From assembly GCA_021613375.1 (NCBI GenBank), contig CM038720.1, positions 43,455,178 to 43,519,177 of the forward strand: 64,000 nt of DNA. The letters are read 5' to 3'. The translations under genes were made by a program, and so were the position numbers. A model generated the notes under the pieces. The model was not told the DNA's origin. It saw only the letters and a program-made list of their open reading frames with translations, and searched no databases. Origin of the DNA: Megaleporinus macrocephalus. Lineage: Eukaryota > Chordata > Actinopteri > Characiformes > Anostomidae. Position 1 is the first letter of the stretch; each line of letters begins with the position of its first letter. Positions 10,961 to 23,337 of this stretch are shown piece after piece.

Positions 10961-13930
10961 CTGTAAATACAATACTGTTTACACTCACTGTACTGCTGTT
11001 TATATACAATAATGTTTACACTCACTGTACTGCTGTTTACATACAATACTGTTTACACTCACTGTACTGCTGTTTATATACAATACTGTTTACATTCACT
11101 GTACTGCTGTTTACATACAATACTGTTTACATTCACTGTACTGCTGTTTATATACAATAATGTTTACACTCACTGTACTGCTGTTTACATACAATACTGT
11201 TTACATTCACTGTACTGCTGTTTACAAACAATACTGTTTACACTCACTGTACTGCTGTTTACATACAATACTGTTTACATTCACTGTACTGCTGTTTACA
11301 AACAATACTGTTTACACTCACTGTACTGCTGTTTACATACAATACTGTTTACATTCACTGTACTGCTGTTAACATACAATACAGTTTACACTCGCTGTAC
11401 TGCTGTTTACATACAATAATGTTTACATTCACTGTACTGCTGTTTACAAACAATACTGTTTACACTCACTGTACTGCTGTTTACATACAATACTGTTTAC
11501 ATTCACTGTACTGCTGTTTACAAACAATACTGTTTACACTCACTGTACTGCTGTTTACATACAATACTGTTTACATTCACTGTACTGCTGTTTACATACA
11601 ATACTGTTTACATTCACTGTACTGCTGCTTACATACAACACTGTTTACACTCACTGCACTGCTGTTTACATACAATACTGTTTACACTCACTGTACTGCT
11701 GTTTACATACAATACTGTTTACATTCACGGTACTGCTGTTTACATACAATACTGTTTACATTCACTGTACTGCTGTTTACATACAATACTGTTTACACTC
11801 ACGGTACTGCTGTTTACATACAATACTGTTTACACTCACTGTACTGCTGTTTACATACAATACTGTTTACACTCACTGTACTGCTGTTTACATACAATAC
11901 TGTTTACACTCACTGTACTGCTGTTTACATACAATACTGTTTACATTCACTGTACTGCTGTTTACATACAATACTGTTTACACTGTACTGCTGTTTACAT
12001 ACAATACTGTTTACATTCACTGTACTGCTGTTTACTTACAATACTGTTTATATTCACTGTACTGTTGTTTACATACAATACTGTTTACACTCACGGTACT
12101 GCTGTTTACATACAATACTGTTTACACTCACTGTACTGCTGTTTACATACAATACTGTTTTCATTCACTGTACTGCTGTTTACATAAAATACTGTTTACA
12201 CTGTACTGCTGTTTACTTACAATACTGTTTACATTCACTGTACTGTTGTTTACATACAATACTGTTTACACTTACTGTACTGCTGTTTATATACAATACT
12301 GTTTACATTCACTGTACTGCTGTTTACATACAATACTGTTTACACTTACTGTACTGCTGTTTACAAACAATACTGTTTACATTCACTGTACTGCTGTTTA
12401 CATACAATACTGTTTACACTCACTGTACTGCTGTTTACATACAATACTGTTTACACTGTACTCCTGTTTGTATACAATACTGTTTACACTCACTGTACTG
12501 CTGTTTACATACAATACTGTTTACATTCACTGTACTGCTGTTTACATACAATACTGTTTACATTCACTGTACTGCTGTTTACAAACAATACTGTTTACAC
12601 TCACTGTACTGCTGTTTACATACAATACTGTTTACACTCACGGTACTGCTGTTTACATACAATACTGTTTACACTCACTGTACTGCTGTTTACATACAAT
12701 ACTGTTTACACTCACTGTACTGCTGTTTACATACAATACTGTTTACATTCACTGTACTGCTGTTTACATACAATACTGTTTACACTGTACTGCTGTTTAC
12801 ATACAATACTGTTTACACTTACTGTACTGCTGTTTACATACAATACTGTTTACATTCACTGTACTGCTGTTTACAAACAATACTGTTTACACTCACTACT
12901 GCTGTTTACATACAATACTGTTTACACTCACTGTACTGCTGCTTACATATAATACTGTTTATACTCACTGTACTGCTGTTTACATACAATACTGTTTACA
13001 CTCACTGTACTGCTGTTTACATACAATACTGTTTACATTCACTGTACTGCTGTTTACATACAATACTGTTTACACTTACTGTACTGCTGTTTACATACAA
13101 TACTGTTTACATTCACTGTACTGCTGTTTACAAACAATACTGTTTACACTCACTGTACTGCTGTTTACATACAATACTGTTTACATTCACTGTACTGCTG
13201 TTTACATACAATACTGTTTACACTCACTGTACTGCTGTTTACATACAATACTGTTTACATTCACTGTACTGCTGTTTACAAACAATACTGTTTACATTCA
13301 CTGTACTGCTGTTTACATACAATACTGTTTACATTCACTGTACTGCTGTTTACATACAATACTGTTTACACTTACTGTACTGCTGTTTACATACAATACT
13401 GTTTACATTCACTGTACTGCTGTTTACATACAATACTGTTTACACTTACTGTACTGCTGTTTACATACAATACTGTTTACATTCACTGTACTGCTGTTTA
13501 CAAACAATACTGTTTACACTCACTGTACTGCTGTTTACATACAATACTGTTTACACTCACTGTACTGCTGTTTACATACAATACTGTTTACACTCACTGT
13601 ACTGCTGTTTACATACAATACTGTTTACATTCACTGTACTGCTGTTTACAAACAATACTGTTTACATTCACTGTACTGCTGTTTACAAACAATATTGTTT
13701 ACACTCACTGTACTGCTGTTTACATACAATACTGTTTACATTCACTGTACTGCTGTTTACATACAATACTGTTTACATTCACTGTACTGCTGTTTACAAA
13801 CAATACTGTTTACATTCACTGTACTGCTGCTTACATATAATACTGTTTACACTCACTGTACTGCTGTTTACATACAATACTGTTTACACTGTACTGCTGT
13901 TTATATACAATACTGTTTACACTCACTACT
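10961..13930. repeat. 37-bp minisatellite, about 80 copies
   Basis: The unit is close to TACTGCTGTTTACATACAATA followed by CTGTTTACA(C/T)TCACTG. Variation is mostly C/T at one site and TACATAC/TACAAAC/TATATAC at another. Unit length 37 is not a multiple of three and the unit has no stop in any + frame, so long + frames open up (for example 11419-14595). These are repeat translations of the LFTYNTVYTHCTAVYIQYC type, not a protein. A few units are deleted (ACTGTTTACACTGTACTG). Confidence 0.93.
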
Positions 13931-13974
13931 CGCTCAAAACACTATTTTTTACATTTGTTACTGTAACTTGCTTC
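13931..13974. other. Short unique spacer between two arrays
   Basis: About 40 bases (CGCTCAAAACACTA, then TTTTTTACATTTG) with no repeat or gene signal. Confidence 0.5.
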
Positions 13975-15040
13975 CAGCGTCCAGTCTCCCCAGTTCAGCG
14001 TCCTGTCTCCCCAGCTCAGCGTCCAGTCTCCCCAGCACAGCGTCCAGTCTCCCCAGCACAGCGTCCAGTCTCCACAGCCCAGCGTCAAGTCTTCACAGCC
14101 CAGCGTCCAGTCTTCACGGCACAGTGTCCAGTCTTCATGGCACAGCGTCCAGCCTTCACGGCACAGCGTCAAGTCTCCACGGCACAGTGTCCAGTCTCCC
14201 CGGCACAGCGCCCAGTCTTCACAACACAGCGTCCAGTCTTCACAGCACAGTTTCCAGTCTCCCCAGCACAGCGTCAAGTCTCCACGGCACAGTGTCCAGC
14301 CTCCCCGGCACAGCGTCCAGTCTTCACAGCACAGCGTCCAGTCTTCACAGCACAGCGTCCAGTCTTCACAGCACAGTTTCCAGTCTCCACAGCACAGCGT
14401 CGAGTCTCCACAGCACAGTGTCCAGTCTCCACAGCACAGTGTCCAGTCTCCACAGACACAGCGCCTAGTCTCCACAGGCACAGTGTCCAGTCTTCAAAGC
14501 ACAGTGTCCAGGCTTCACAGCACAGTATCCAGGCTTCAAAGCACATTGTCCAGGCTTCACAGCACAGCGTCCAGTTTCCACAGCACAGCGTCTAGTCTAC
14601 ACAGCACAGTGTCCAGGTATCACAGCATAGTGTCCAGTCTTCACAGCACAGTATCCAGTTTTAACAACACAGTGTGCAGGCTTCACAGCACAGCGTCTAC
14701 TCCCCACAGCACAGTGTCCAGGCTTTACAGCACAGTGTCCAGTCTCCACAGGCTCAGTGTCCAGGCTTCACAGCTCAGCGTCCAGTTTCCACAGCACAGC
14801 ATCTAGTCTACACAGCACAGTGTCCAGGTATCACAGCATAGTGTCCAGGCTTCACAGCACAGCGTCTAGTCTCCACAGGCTCAGTGTCCAGTCTTCTCAG
14901 GCTCAGTGTCCAGGCTTCACAGCACAGCGTCCAGTTTCCACAGCACAGTATCCAATCTTCACAGCACAGTGTCCAGACTTTACAGCACAGTGTCCAGTCT
15001 CCGCAGGCTCAGTGTCCAGGCTTCAAAGCACAGTGTGGGT
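13975..15040. repeat. 21-bp minisatellite, about 50 copies
   Basis: The unit is close to GTCCAGTCTTCACAGCACAG plus one base. CTCC/CTTC and AGCGT/AGTGT alternate between units. As 21 is a multiple of three, the + strand reads as heptapeptides (RPVFTAQ in one frame) and the minus strand as CCEDWTL. No start, domain or bias supports coding. The later part (from about 14480) is more degenerate and contains a ~150-bp segment that recurs. Confidence 0.9.
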
Positions 15041-15097
15041 TTAAAGTCTGGTAATGTTAATTATTCTGAGTGTGTAGTTTTGTTATATGTGTTGGAG
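15041..15097. other. Unique spacer
   Basis: About 55 bases of A/T-rich sequence between the 21-bp array and the G/T-rich array. Nothing recognised. Confidence 0.5.
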
Positions 15098-18000
15098 CGG
15101 ACACGTGTTGTGTGGGTTGTGTAGGGTGTTGTGTAGAGTGTTGTGTGGGTTGTGTAGGGTGTTGTGTAGAGTGTTGTGTGGGTTGTGTAGGGTGTCGTGT
15201 TGTGTACAGTGTTGTGTACAGTGTTGTGTACTGTTTTGTGTAGGGTGTTGTGTGGGTTGTGTAGGGTGTCGTGTTGTGTAGGGTGTTGTGTGGGTTGTGT
15301 AGGGTGTCGTGTTGTGTACAGTGTTGTGTACTGTTTTGTGTAGGGTGTTGTGTGGGTTGTGTAGGGTGTCGTGTTGTGTACAGTGTTGTGTACTGTTTTG
15401 TGTAGGGTGTTGTGTGGGTTGTGTAGGGTGTCGTGTTGTGTACAGTGTTGTGTACTGTTTTGTGTAGGGTGTTGTGTGGGTTGTGTAGGGTGTCGTGTTG
15501 TGTAGGGTGTTGTGTTGTGTCTGGACTGGGTGAGGTATGTGTTTACAGCGGGGACGTGGCGGACGCTGTGGTTAGTAGAGTGTTGTGTGGGTTGTGTAGG
15601 GTGTTGTGTGGCGTGTTGTGTTGTATAGGGTGTTGTGTTGTGTAGGGTGTTGTGTAGGGTGTTGTGTTGTATAGGGTGTTGTGTAGAGTGTTGTGTGGGG
15701 TGTTGTGTAGAGTGTTGTGTGGGTTATGTAGGGTGTCGTGTTGTGTACAATGTTGTGTACTGTTTTGTGTAGGGTGTTGTGTGGGTTGTGTAGGGTGTTG
15801 TGTTGTGTAGGGTGTTGTGTTGTGTCTGGACTGGGTGAGGTATGTGTTTACAGCGGGGACGTCGCGGACGCTGTGGTTAGTAGAGTGTTGTGTAGGGTGT
15901 TGTGTAGAGTGTTGTGTAGAGTGTTGTGTAGGGTGTTGTGTTGTATAGGGTGTTGTGTTGTGTAGAGTGTTGTGTGGGTTGTGTAGGGTGTCGTGTTGTG
16001 TACAGTGTTGTGTACTGTTTTGTGTAGGGTGTTGTGTGGGTTGTGTAGGGTGTTGTGTTGTGTAGGGTGTTGTGTTGTGTCTGGACTGGGTGAGGTATGT
16101 GTTTACAGCGGGGACGTGGCGGACGCTGTGGTTAGTATGGTGTTGTGTAGGGTGTTGTGTAGAGTGTTGTGTAGGGTGTTGTGTTGTGTAGGGTGTTGTG
16201 TATGGTGTTGTGTTGTGTCTGGACTGAGTGAGGTATGTGTTTACAGCGGGGATGTGCTGGACGCTGTGGTTAGTATGGTGTTGTGTAGGGTGTTGTGTAT
16301 GGTGTTGTGTTGTGTCTGGACTGAGTGAGGTATGTGTTTACAGGGACGTGCTGGACGCTGTGGTGAGTAGAGTGTTGTGTAGGGTGTTGTGTAGAGTGTT
16401 GTGTTGTGTAGGGTGTTGTGTATGGTGTTGTTGTGTCTGGACTGAGTGAGGTATGTGTTTACAGGGACGTGCTGGACGCTGTGGTGAGTAGAGTGTTGTG
16501 TAGGGTGTTGTGTAGATTGTTGTGTAGGGTGTTGTGTAGAGTGTTGTGTTGTGTAGGGTGTTGTGTATGGTGTTGTTGTGTCTGGACTGAGTGAGGTATG
16601 TGTTTACAGGGACGTGCTGGACGCTGTGGTGAGTAGAGTGTTGTGTAGGGTGTTGTGTAGATTGTTGTGTAGGGTGTTGTGTAGAGTGTTGTGTAGGGTG
16701 TTGTGTTGTGTAGGGTGTTGTGTTGTGTATGGTGTTGTGTTGTGTTGTGTCTGGACTGAGTGAGGTATGTGTTTACAGGGACGTGCTGGACGCTGTGGTG
16801 AGTAGAGTATTGTGTAGGGTGTTGTGTAGAGTGTTGTGTAGGGTGTTGTGTTGTGTCTGGACTGAGTGAGGTATGTGTATGTGTGTTCACTGTGGGGACG
16901 TGCTGGACGCTGTGGTGAGTAGAGTATTGTGTAGGGTGTTGTGTAGGTTGTTGTGTAGGGTGTTGTGTAGAGTGTTGTGTTGTGTAGGGTGTTGTGTTGT
17001 GTTGTGTCTGGACTGAGTGAGGTATATGTATGTGTGTTCACTGCGGGGACGTGCTGGACGCTGTGGTGAGTAGAGTATTGTGTAGGGTGTTGTGTAGGGT
17101 GTTGTGTTGTGTCTGGACTGAGTGAGGTATGTGTATGTGTGTTCACTGCGGGGACGTGCTGGATGCTGTGGTGAGTAGAGTATTGTGTAGGGTGTTGTGT
17201 AGATTGTTGTGTAGGGTGTTGTGTTGTGTATGGTGTTGTGTTGTGTCTGGACTGAGTGAGGTATATGTATGTGTGTTCACTGCGGGGACGTGCTGGACGC
17301 TGTGGTGAGTAGAGTATTGTGTAGGGTGTTGTGTTGTGTAGGGTGTTGTGTGGTGTCTGGACTGAGTGAGGTATATGTATGTGTGTTCACTGCGGGGACG
17401 TGCTGGACGCTGTGGTGAGTAGAGTATTGTGTAGGGTGTTGTGTTGTGTAGGGTGTTGTGTGGTGTCTGGACTGAGTGAGGTATGTGTATGTGTGTTCAC
17501 TGCGGGGACGTGCTGGACGCTGTGGTGAGTAGAGTATTGTGTAGGGTGTTGTGTAGATTGTTGTGTAGGGTGTTGTGTTGTGTAGGGTGTTGTGTTGTGT
17601 CTGGACTGAGTGAGGTATATGTATGTGTGTTCACTGCGGGGACGTGCTGGACGCTGTGGTGAGTAGAGTATTGTGTAGGGTGTTGTGTTGTGTAGGGTGT
17701 TGTGTGGTGTCTGGACTGAGTGAGGTATGTGTGTTCACTGCGGGGACGTGCTGGACGCTGTGGTGAGTAGAGTATTGTGTAGGGTGTTGTGTAGATTGTT
17801 GTGTAGGGTGTTGTGTTGTGTAGGGTGTTGTGTTGTGTCTGGACTGAGTGAGGTATATGTATGTGTGTTCACTGCGGGGACGTGCTGGACGCTGTGGTGA
17901 GTAGAGTATTGTGTAGGGTGTTGTGTTGTGTAGGGTGTTGTGTGGTGTCTGGACTGAGTGAGGTATGTGTGTTCACTGCGGGGACGTGCTGGACGCTGTG

Positions 18001-18212
18001 GTGAGTAGAGTATTGTGTAGGGTGTTGTGTAGGGTGTTGTGTTGTGTCTGGACTGAGTGAGGTATGTGTATGTGTGTTCACTGCGGGGACGTGCTGGACG
18101 CTGTGGTGAGTAGAGTATTGTGTAGGGTGTTGTGTTGTGTAGGGTGTTGTGTGGTGTCTGGACTGAGTGAGGTATGTGTGTTCACTGCGGGGACGTGCTG
18201 GACGCTGTGGTG
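15098..18212. repeat. G/T-rich composite minisatellite with ~20 long units
   Basis: The first part (to about 15520) is TGTTGTGTAGGG-type repeats. From 15521 a longer unit of about 95-310 bp begins, marked by CTGGACTG(A/G)GTGAGGTAT. I count 20 markers, at 15521, 15826, 16081, 16219, 16316, 16437, 16582, 16751, 16857, 17008, 17115, 17247, 17357, 17467, 17601, 17711, 17839, 17949, 18048 and 18158. Each is followed by TTTACAG or TTCACTGCGG, then GGACGTGCTGGACGCTGTG, then GTGAGT or GTTAGT. Units in the right half are more uniform, about 100-130 bp. Confidence 0.9.
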
Positions 18213-19565
18213 AGTAAGCTGATGCTGTATCTTCTTCAGGGGTTTTTGTCCTCAGGGACACGTTCATATTCAGGTAATGGCTGGTGAGGCTGGTGAGGCT
18301 GTCAGGACGTTCTCCTGTAACTGGGTGGACTGATCTGGATCGCTCTGCGCTCCGTCCTGGCGCCAGCTCCCGTCTATAACAGTCTCAGTGTGTCTGATTG
18401 GTAGTTAGTCGGTTTCTGAGTCTGAACATCTACTCACACCTGCAGCAGCATCTGGATTACTTCTGCTACAGAGCCAGCGCTGCCCACTGCCGGCCGCTCC
18501 TCTGAGTGGACAGTGAACTGTTGGGAGATTTGATGTTGGGTGTTTTCGGCGGCTCGGAGTGAAGAAGCAGAGAAGAACTTAAGTAACACTAAGTGACACC
18601 TGTGTTCAGTATTTACAGGACGATTCTATTCAGTATTATTATCTGTTATGTAATCTGATCTACTTAAACAGCTTTAATGGTGATTAAAGATTAGACCCCA
18701 GTTGTTTAGAGCTTTGGATTCTCTCCCCAGCGTCTGACAGACTGAATGCCCGTCTTTGTGAAGAGCCCATGTTGAAGCAGGAGGCTGAATGACATCATGC
18801 CACTTTGCCCTTGTGTGGCCCCCGCTGTCGTTTTATTCCAGTCCACTCCATTACAACCGGAAATGACTAATTAATGACCTGCAGTGACAAGCGACACCGT
18901 TTTACAGGTATCTGTTACCCCGGAGCCCCCGGGCAGTCATGCCACGGGGCAAAATGGCCAAGCAGAGACGGCTCATCATTAATTCATCAGACTCAGGAGT
19001 AGTGTTTAACGAGCGCGTCTGTCTGGACCCTCCACGCTTCGCAGGCCACTTTAATGGCGCCGTGCTGGGGTCCGACTGACCGCGTGGCTCTCGGGGGTCT
19101 GTGACTTGCTGATGGAGTGATTAGATTAGGAGAGGAGTTAAATTGTTCTGTTCACGTACACAGATCTGTTAAAACTAACGAACGTTAAGTAGACGGGAGT
19201 CACACGCGGCAGCTGCTGCTACTCCACTACCCAGGTGATTAAAGCATCTACTGCTGATCCAGATGTTAAGAATCACCTCGTACTTCCTGTGGAACTGCAG
19301 TGGGGCAGATCGGACTGCTCTGATATGAGCCCAGATCAGCAGGAGTCAGATATATGGGTGTGAAACTGGTCTGTGGAGCAGTGGAAGCTCCTGAAGCTCC
19401 TCTGAACACCTTCAGAATCAGTTAGGATGAAGAAGCTCCACTAAACACCTGGATAAGTTTGAATTTTAGAATTTCACGCAACATGTTTGGAATTAGTTAC
19501 CGTGATGATGTCACACCTAGAGGTTGGACTGATTGAGCACCTGCTCGATAGTGGCCGCCAGCTGC
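18213..19565. other. Unique interval, possible conserved non-coding sequence
   Basis: No repeat structure and no convincing ORF. The part at about 18740-19080 has balanced composition and contains homeodomain-type cores (CTAATTAATGA, ATCATTAATTCATCAG), which is how teleost conserved non-coding elements often look. That is inference from appearance only. At 18231-18275 the pattern TTCTTCAG ... CATATTCAGGTAATG resembles acceptor and donor sites around a short segment, but no coding sense is apparent. Confidence 0.35.
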
Positions 19566-20660
19566 TGTTGCGGTGTGTTGTGTTGAGGTATGTTGTGGTG
19601 TGTTGCGGTGTGTTGTGGTGTGTTGCGGTGTGTTGCGGTATGTTGCGGTGTGTTGAGGTATGTTGAGGTATGTTGTGGTGTGTTAAGGTTTGTTGTGGTG
19701 TGTTGTGATGTGTTGTGGTGTGTTGTGGTCTGTTGTGGAGTGTTGCGGTGTGTTGTGGTCTGTTGTGGAGTGTTGCGGTGTGTTGAGGTGTGTTGTGGTG
19801 TGTTGAGGTATGTTGTGGTGTGTTGTGGAGTGTTGCGGTGTGTTGAGGTGTGTTGCGGTGTGTTGAGGTATGTTGTGGTGTGTTGTGGAGTGTTGCGGTG
19901 TGTTGAGGTGTGTTGCGGTGTGGTGTGTTGTGGTGTGTTGCGGTGGGTTGCGGTATGCTGTGGTGTGTTAAGGTTTGTTGTGGTGTGTTGCGGTGTGTTG
20001 CGGTGTGTTGCGGTATGTTGTGGTGTGTTGCGGTATGTTGAGGTGTGTTGCGGTGTGTTGTGGTGTGTTGTGGTGTGTTGTGGAGTGTTGCGGTGTGTTG
20101 TGGTGTGTTGAGGTATGTTGCGGTGTGTTGCAGTGTGTTGCGGTATGTTGTGGTGTGTTAAGGTTTGTTGTGGTGTGTTGCGGTGTGTTGTGATGTGTTG
20201 TGATGTGTTGTGGTGTGTTGTGGTGTGTTGTGGAGTGTTGCGGTGTGTTGTGGTGTGTTGAGGTATGTTGCGGTGTGTTGCAGTGTGTTGCGGTATGTTG
20301 TGGTGTGTTAAGGTTTGTTGTGGTGTGTTGCGGTGTGTTGTGATGTGTTGTGATGTGTTGTGGTGTGTTGTGGTCTGTTGTGGAGTGTTGCGGTGTGTTG
20401 TGGTGTGTTGAGGTATGTTGTGGTGTGTTGTGGAGTGTTGCGGTGTGTTGTGGAGTGTTGCGGTGTGTTGAGGTGTGTTGTGGTGTGTTGAGGTATGTTG
20501 TGGTGTGTTGTGGTGTGTTGCGGTGGGTTGCGGTATGTTGTGGTGTGTTAAGGTTTGTTGTGGTGTGTTGCGGTGTGTTGCAGTGTGTTGCGGTATGTTG
20601 TGGTGTGTTGCGGTATGTTGAGGTGTGTTGCGGTGTGTTGCGGTATGTTGTGGTTTGTTG
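19566..20660. repeat. 10-bp minisatellite TGTTG(C/T/A)GGT(G/A), block 1
   Basis: Decamers TGTTGCGGTG, TGTTGTGGTG, TGTTGAGGTA and TGTTAAGGTT follow one another for about 1.1 kb with almost no loss of register. Larger motifs recur, for example the order CGGTA, TGGTG, AAGGTT, TGGTG. Both strands are stop-poor, which yields spurious frames such as 19590-20111. Confidence 0.93.
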
Positions 20661-20937
20661 AGAGAGACAGAGAGAGAGTGAGAGACAGAGACAGTGAGAG
20701 ACAGAGCGAGACAGAGAGAGAGAAACAGAGAGAGAGAAACAGAGAGAGAGAATGAGGAAGAAGAAAAGAGAGATAAATAGTAAGGTAGAGAGGGAGGTAG
20801 AGAAAAAGAGAGAGAACAAGGGAGGAGAGAGCAATAGATAGATAGATAGATAGATAGAGGGGGAAGAGAAAGAGGGAGAGAGAGGAGAGGACGAGGAGAG
20901 ATAGGGATAGAGAGAAAGGGAGGGAGAGATTAGTCAG
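20661..20937. repeat. GA-rich module, copy 1
   Basis: AGAGAGACAG-type purine repeats, then a fixed purine-rich sequence with GATA repeats (ATAGATAGATAGATAG), GGGGGAAGAGAAAGAGGG and GAGAGATTAGTCAGAG at the right edge. The same module with the same order of landmarks occurs at 21706 and 23278. Confidence 0.85.
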
Positions 20938-21705
20938 AGTGTGTTGCAGTGTGTTGTGGTGTGTTGCAGTGTGTTGCGGTGTGTTGCGGTGTGTTGCGGT
21001 ATGTTGCGGTGTGTTGAGGTATGTTGCGGTGTGTTGAGGTGTGTTGTGGTGTGTTGAGGTATGTTGTGGTGTGTTGTGGTGTGTTGCGGTGGGTTGCGGT
21101 ATGTTGTGGTGTGTTAAGGTTTGTTGTGGTGTGTTGCGGTATGTTGCGGTGTGTTGCGGTGTGTTGCGGTGTGTTGAGGTATGTTGCGGTGTGTTGAGGT
21201 GTGTTGTGGTGTGTTGAGGTATGTTGTGGTGTGTTGTGGTGTGTTGCGGTGGGTTGCGGTATGTTGTGGTGTGTTAAGGTTTGTTGTGGTGTGTTGCGGT
21301 GTGTTGCGGTGTGTTGAGGTGTGTTGAGGTGTGTTGAGGTATGTTGCGGTGTGTTGTGGTGTGTTGCGGTGGGTTGAGGTATGTTGCGGTGTGTTGCGGT
21401 GTGTTGCGGTATGTTGCGGTGTGTTGAGGTGTGTTGAGGTATGTTGTGGTGTGTTGTGGTGTGTTGCGGTGGGTTGCGGTATGTTGTGGTGTGTTAAGGT
21501 TTGTTGTGGTGTGTTGCGGTATGTTGCGGTGTGTTGCGGTGTGTTGCGGTGTGTTGAGGTGTGTTGCGGTGTGTTGAGGTATGTTGTGGTGTGTTGCGGT
21601 ATGTTGTGGTGTGTTGCGGTGTGTTGCGGTGTGTTGCGGTATGTTGCGGTGTGTTGAGGTGTGTTGCGGTATGTTGTGGTGTGTTGCGGTGTGTTGCAGT
21701 GTGTT
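20938..21705. repeat. 10-bp minisatellite, block 2
   Basis: Same decamer family as block 1. It contains internal ~120-180 bp repeats ending with the GTTAAGGTTTGTTGTGG marker at about 21115, 21275 and 21495. Confidence 0.9.
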
Positions 21706-22015
21706 GAGAGAGACAGAGAGAGAGAGAAAGACAGAGAGAGAGCGTGAGAGAGAGAGAAAGAGAGAGAGAGAAAGAGAGAGAGAGAAAGAGAGAGAGAAAC
21801 AGAGAGGGACAGAGAGAGAGAGAATGAGGAAGAAGGAAAGAGAGATAAACAGTAAGGTAGAGAGGGAGGTAGAGAAAAAGAGAGAACGAGGGAGGAGAGA
21901 GCAATAGATAGATAGATAGATAGATAGAGGGGGAAGAGAAAGAGGGAGAGAGAGGAGAGGACGAGGAGAGATAGGGATAGAGAGAAAGGGAGAAAGGCAG
22001 GGAGAGATTAGTCAG
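21706..22015. repeat. GA-rich module, copy 2
   Basis: Matches 20661-20937 from AGAGAGACAG to GATTAGTCAGAG. Differences are mainly in the length of the simple GA run and an extra GAAAGGCAG near the end. Confidence 0.85.
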
Positions 22016-22930
22016 AGTGTGTTGAGGTATGTTGTGGTGTGTTGCAGTGTGTTGCGGTATGTTCCGGTGTGTTGCAGTGTGTTGAGTTGTGTTGAGGTAT
22101 GTTGCGGTGTGTTGAGGCGTGTTGCGTTGTGTTGAGGTATGTTGTGGTGTGTTGCGGTGTGTTGCGTTGTGTTGAGGTATGTTGTGGTGTGTTGCGTTGT
22201 GTTGAGGTATGTTGTGGTGTGTTGCGGTGTGTTGCAGTGTGTTGCGTTGTGTTGAGGTATGTTGTGGTGTGTTGCGGAGTGTTGCGTTGTGTTGAGGTAT
22301 GTTGTGGTGTGTTGCGTTGTGTTGAGGTATGTTGTGGTGTGTTGCAGTGTGTTGTGGTGTGTTGCAGTGTGTTGCGTTGTGTTGAGGTATGTTGTGGTGT
22401 GTTGCGGTGTGTTGCGTTGTGTTGAGGTATGTTGTGGTGTGTTGCGTTGTGTTGAGGTATGTTGTGGTGTGTTGCAGTGTGTTGCGGTGTGTTGCAGTGT
22501 GTTGCGTTGTGTTGAGGTATGTTGTGGTGTGTTGCGGTGTGTTGTGTTGAGGTATGTTGTGGTGTGTTGCATTGTGTTGAGGTATGTTGTGGTGTGTTGC
22601 AGTGTGTTGCGGTGTGTTGCAGTGTGTTGCGTTGTGTTGAGGTATGTTGTGGTGTGTTGCGGTGTGTTGCGTTGTGTTGAGGTATGTTGTGGTGTGTTGC
22701 GTTGTGTTGAGGTATGTTGTGGTGTGTTGCAGTGTGTTGCGGTATGTTGCGGTGTGTTGCAGTGTGTTGCGTTGTGTTGAGGTATGTTGTGGTGTGTTGC
22801 AGTGTGTTGCGGTATGTTCCGGTGTGTTGCAGTGTGTTGAGTTGTGTTGAGGTATGTTGCGGTGTGTTGAGGTGTGTTGCAGTTTGTTGAGGTGTGTTGC
22901 GGCGTGTTGCGGCGTGTTGCGGGTATCAGT
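22016..22930. repeat. 10-bp minisatellite, block 3 (30-bp higher-order)
   Basis: Decamers again, but dominated by a trimer, TTGCGTTGTG then TTGAGGTATG then TTGTGGTGTG, giving a 30-bp period. It ends at GCGGGTATCAGTATAAACA. A short remnant with the same decamers lies at 22977-23070. Confidence 0.9.
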
Positions 22931-23277
22931 ATAAACATTGAGTATCCCGCTGATGCACTCAGTGATTAGGAAATGAGGTGTGTTGCAGTGTGTTCAGGTG
23001 TGTTGTGTTGTGTTGTGTTGAGGTGTGTTGTGTTGTGTTGAGGTGTGTTGTGGTGTGTTGTGGTGTGTTGATTAGTCAGTGATTAGGAAATGAGGTGTGC
23101 AGTGAGTGAGTGTGAGGGTCTCTGAACTCTAACAGGTTAAAAACCTGAAAACTCTAAATAAGCCCACCTCGCCGTGACGGATGGAGAACAGGTTCCTGTG
23201 TCTTCACTTAATCATCACAAAGCAGTTCATCTCTCCAGACAAGCTCATCTAGAACATCTGCAGCCTGACGAATGAAA
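22931..23277. other. Mostly unique interval with a decamer remnant
   Basis: GTGATTAGGAAATGAGGTGTG occurs twice in part (about 22959 and 23078), flanking 22977-23070 decamers. The remainder (23100-23277) shows no repeat or gene signal. Confidence 0.5.
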
Positions 23278-23294
23278 CAGAGAGAGAGAGAGAC

Positions 23295-23337
<43 letters not shown>

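Noticed and set aside
11012..14595. Open frames up to 1058 codons on +
   Set aside because: The 37-bp and 21-bp arrays are stop-free on +. Products are cyclic LFTYNTVYTHC and RPVFTAQ repeats.
15087..18267. Many Cys/Val-rich frames such as VLCRVLCGLC, and Thr/His/Gln-rich frames on minus
   Set aside because: Translations of G/T-rich repeats; not gene-like.
18231..18276. Small exon between TTCTTCAG and CAGGTAATG
   Set aside because: Splice-like motifs are present, but the 18-34 base interior has no coding support and no neighbouring exon.
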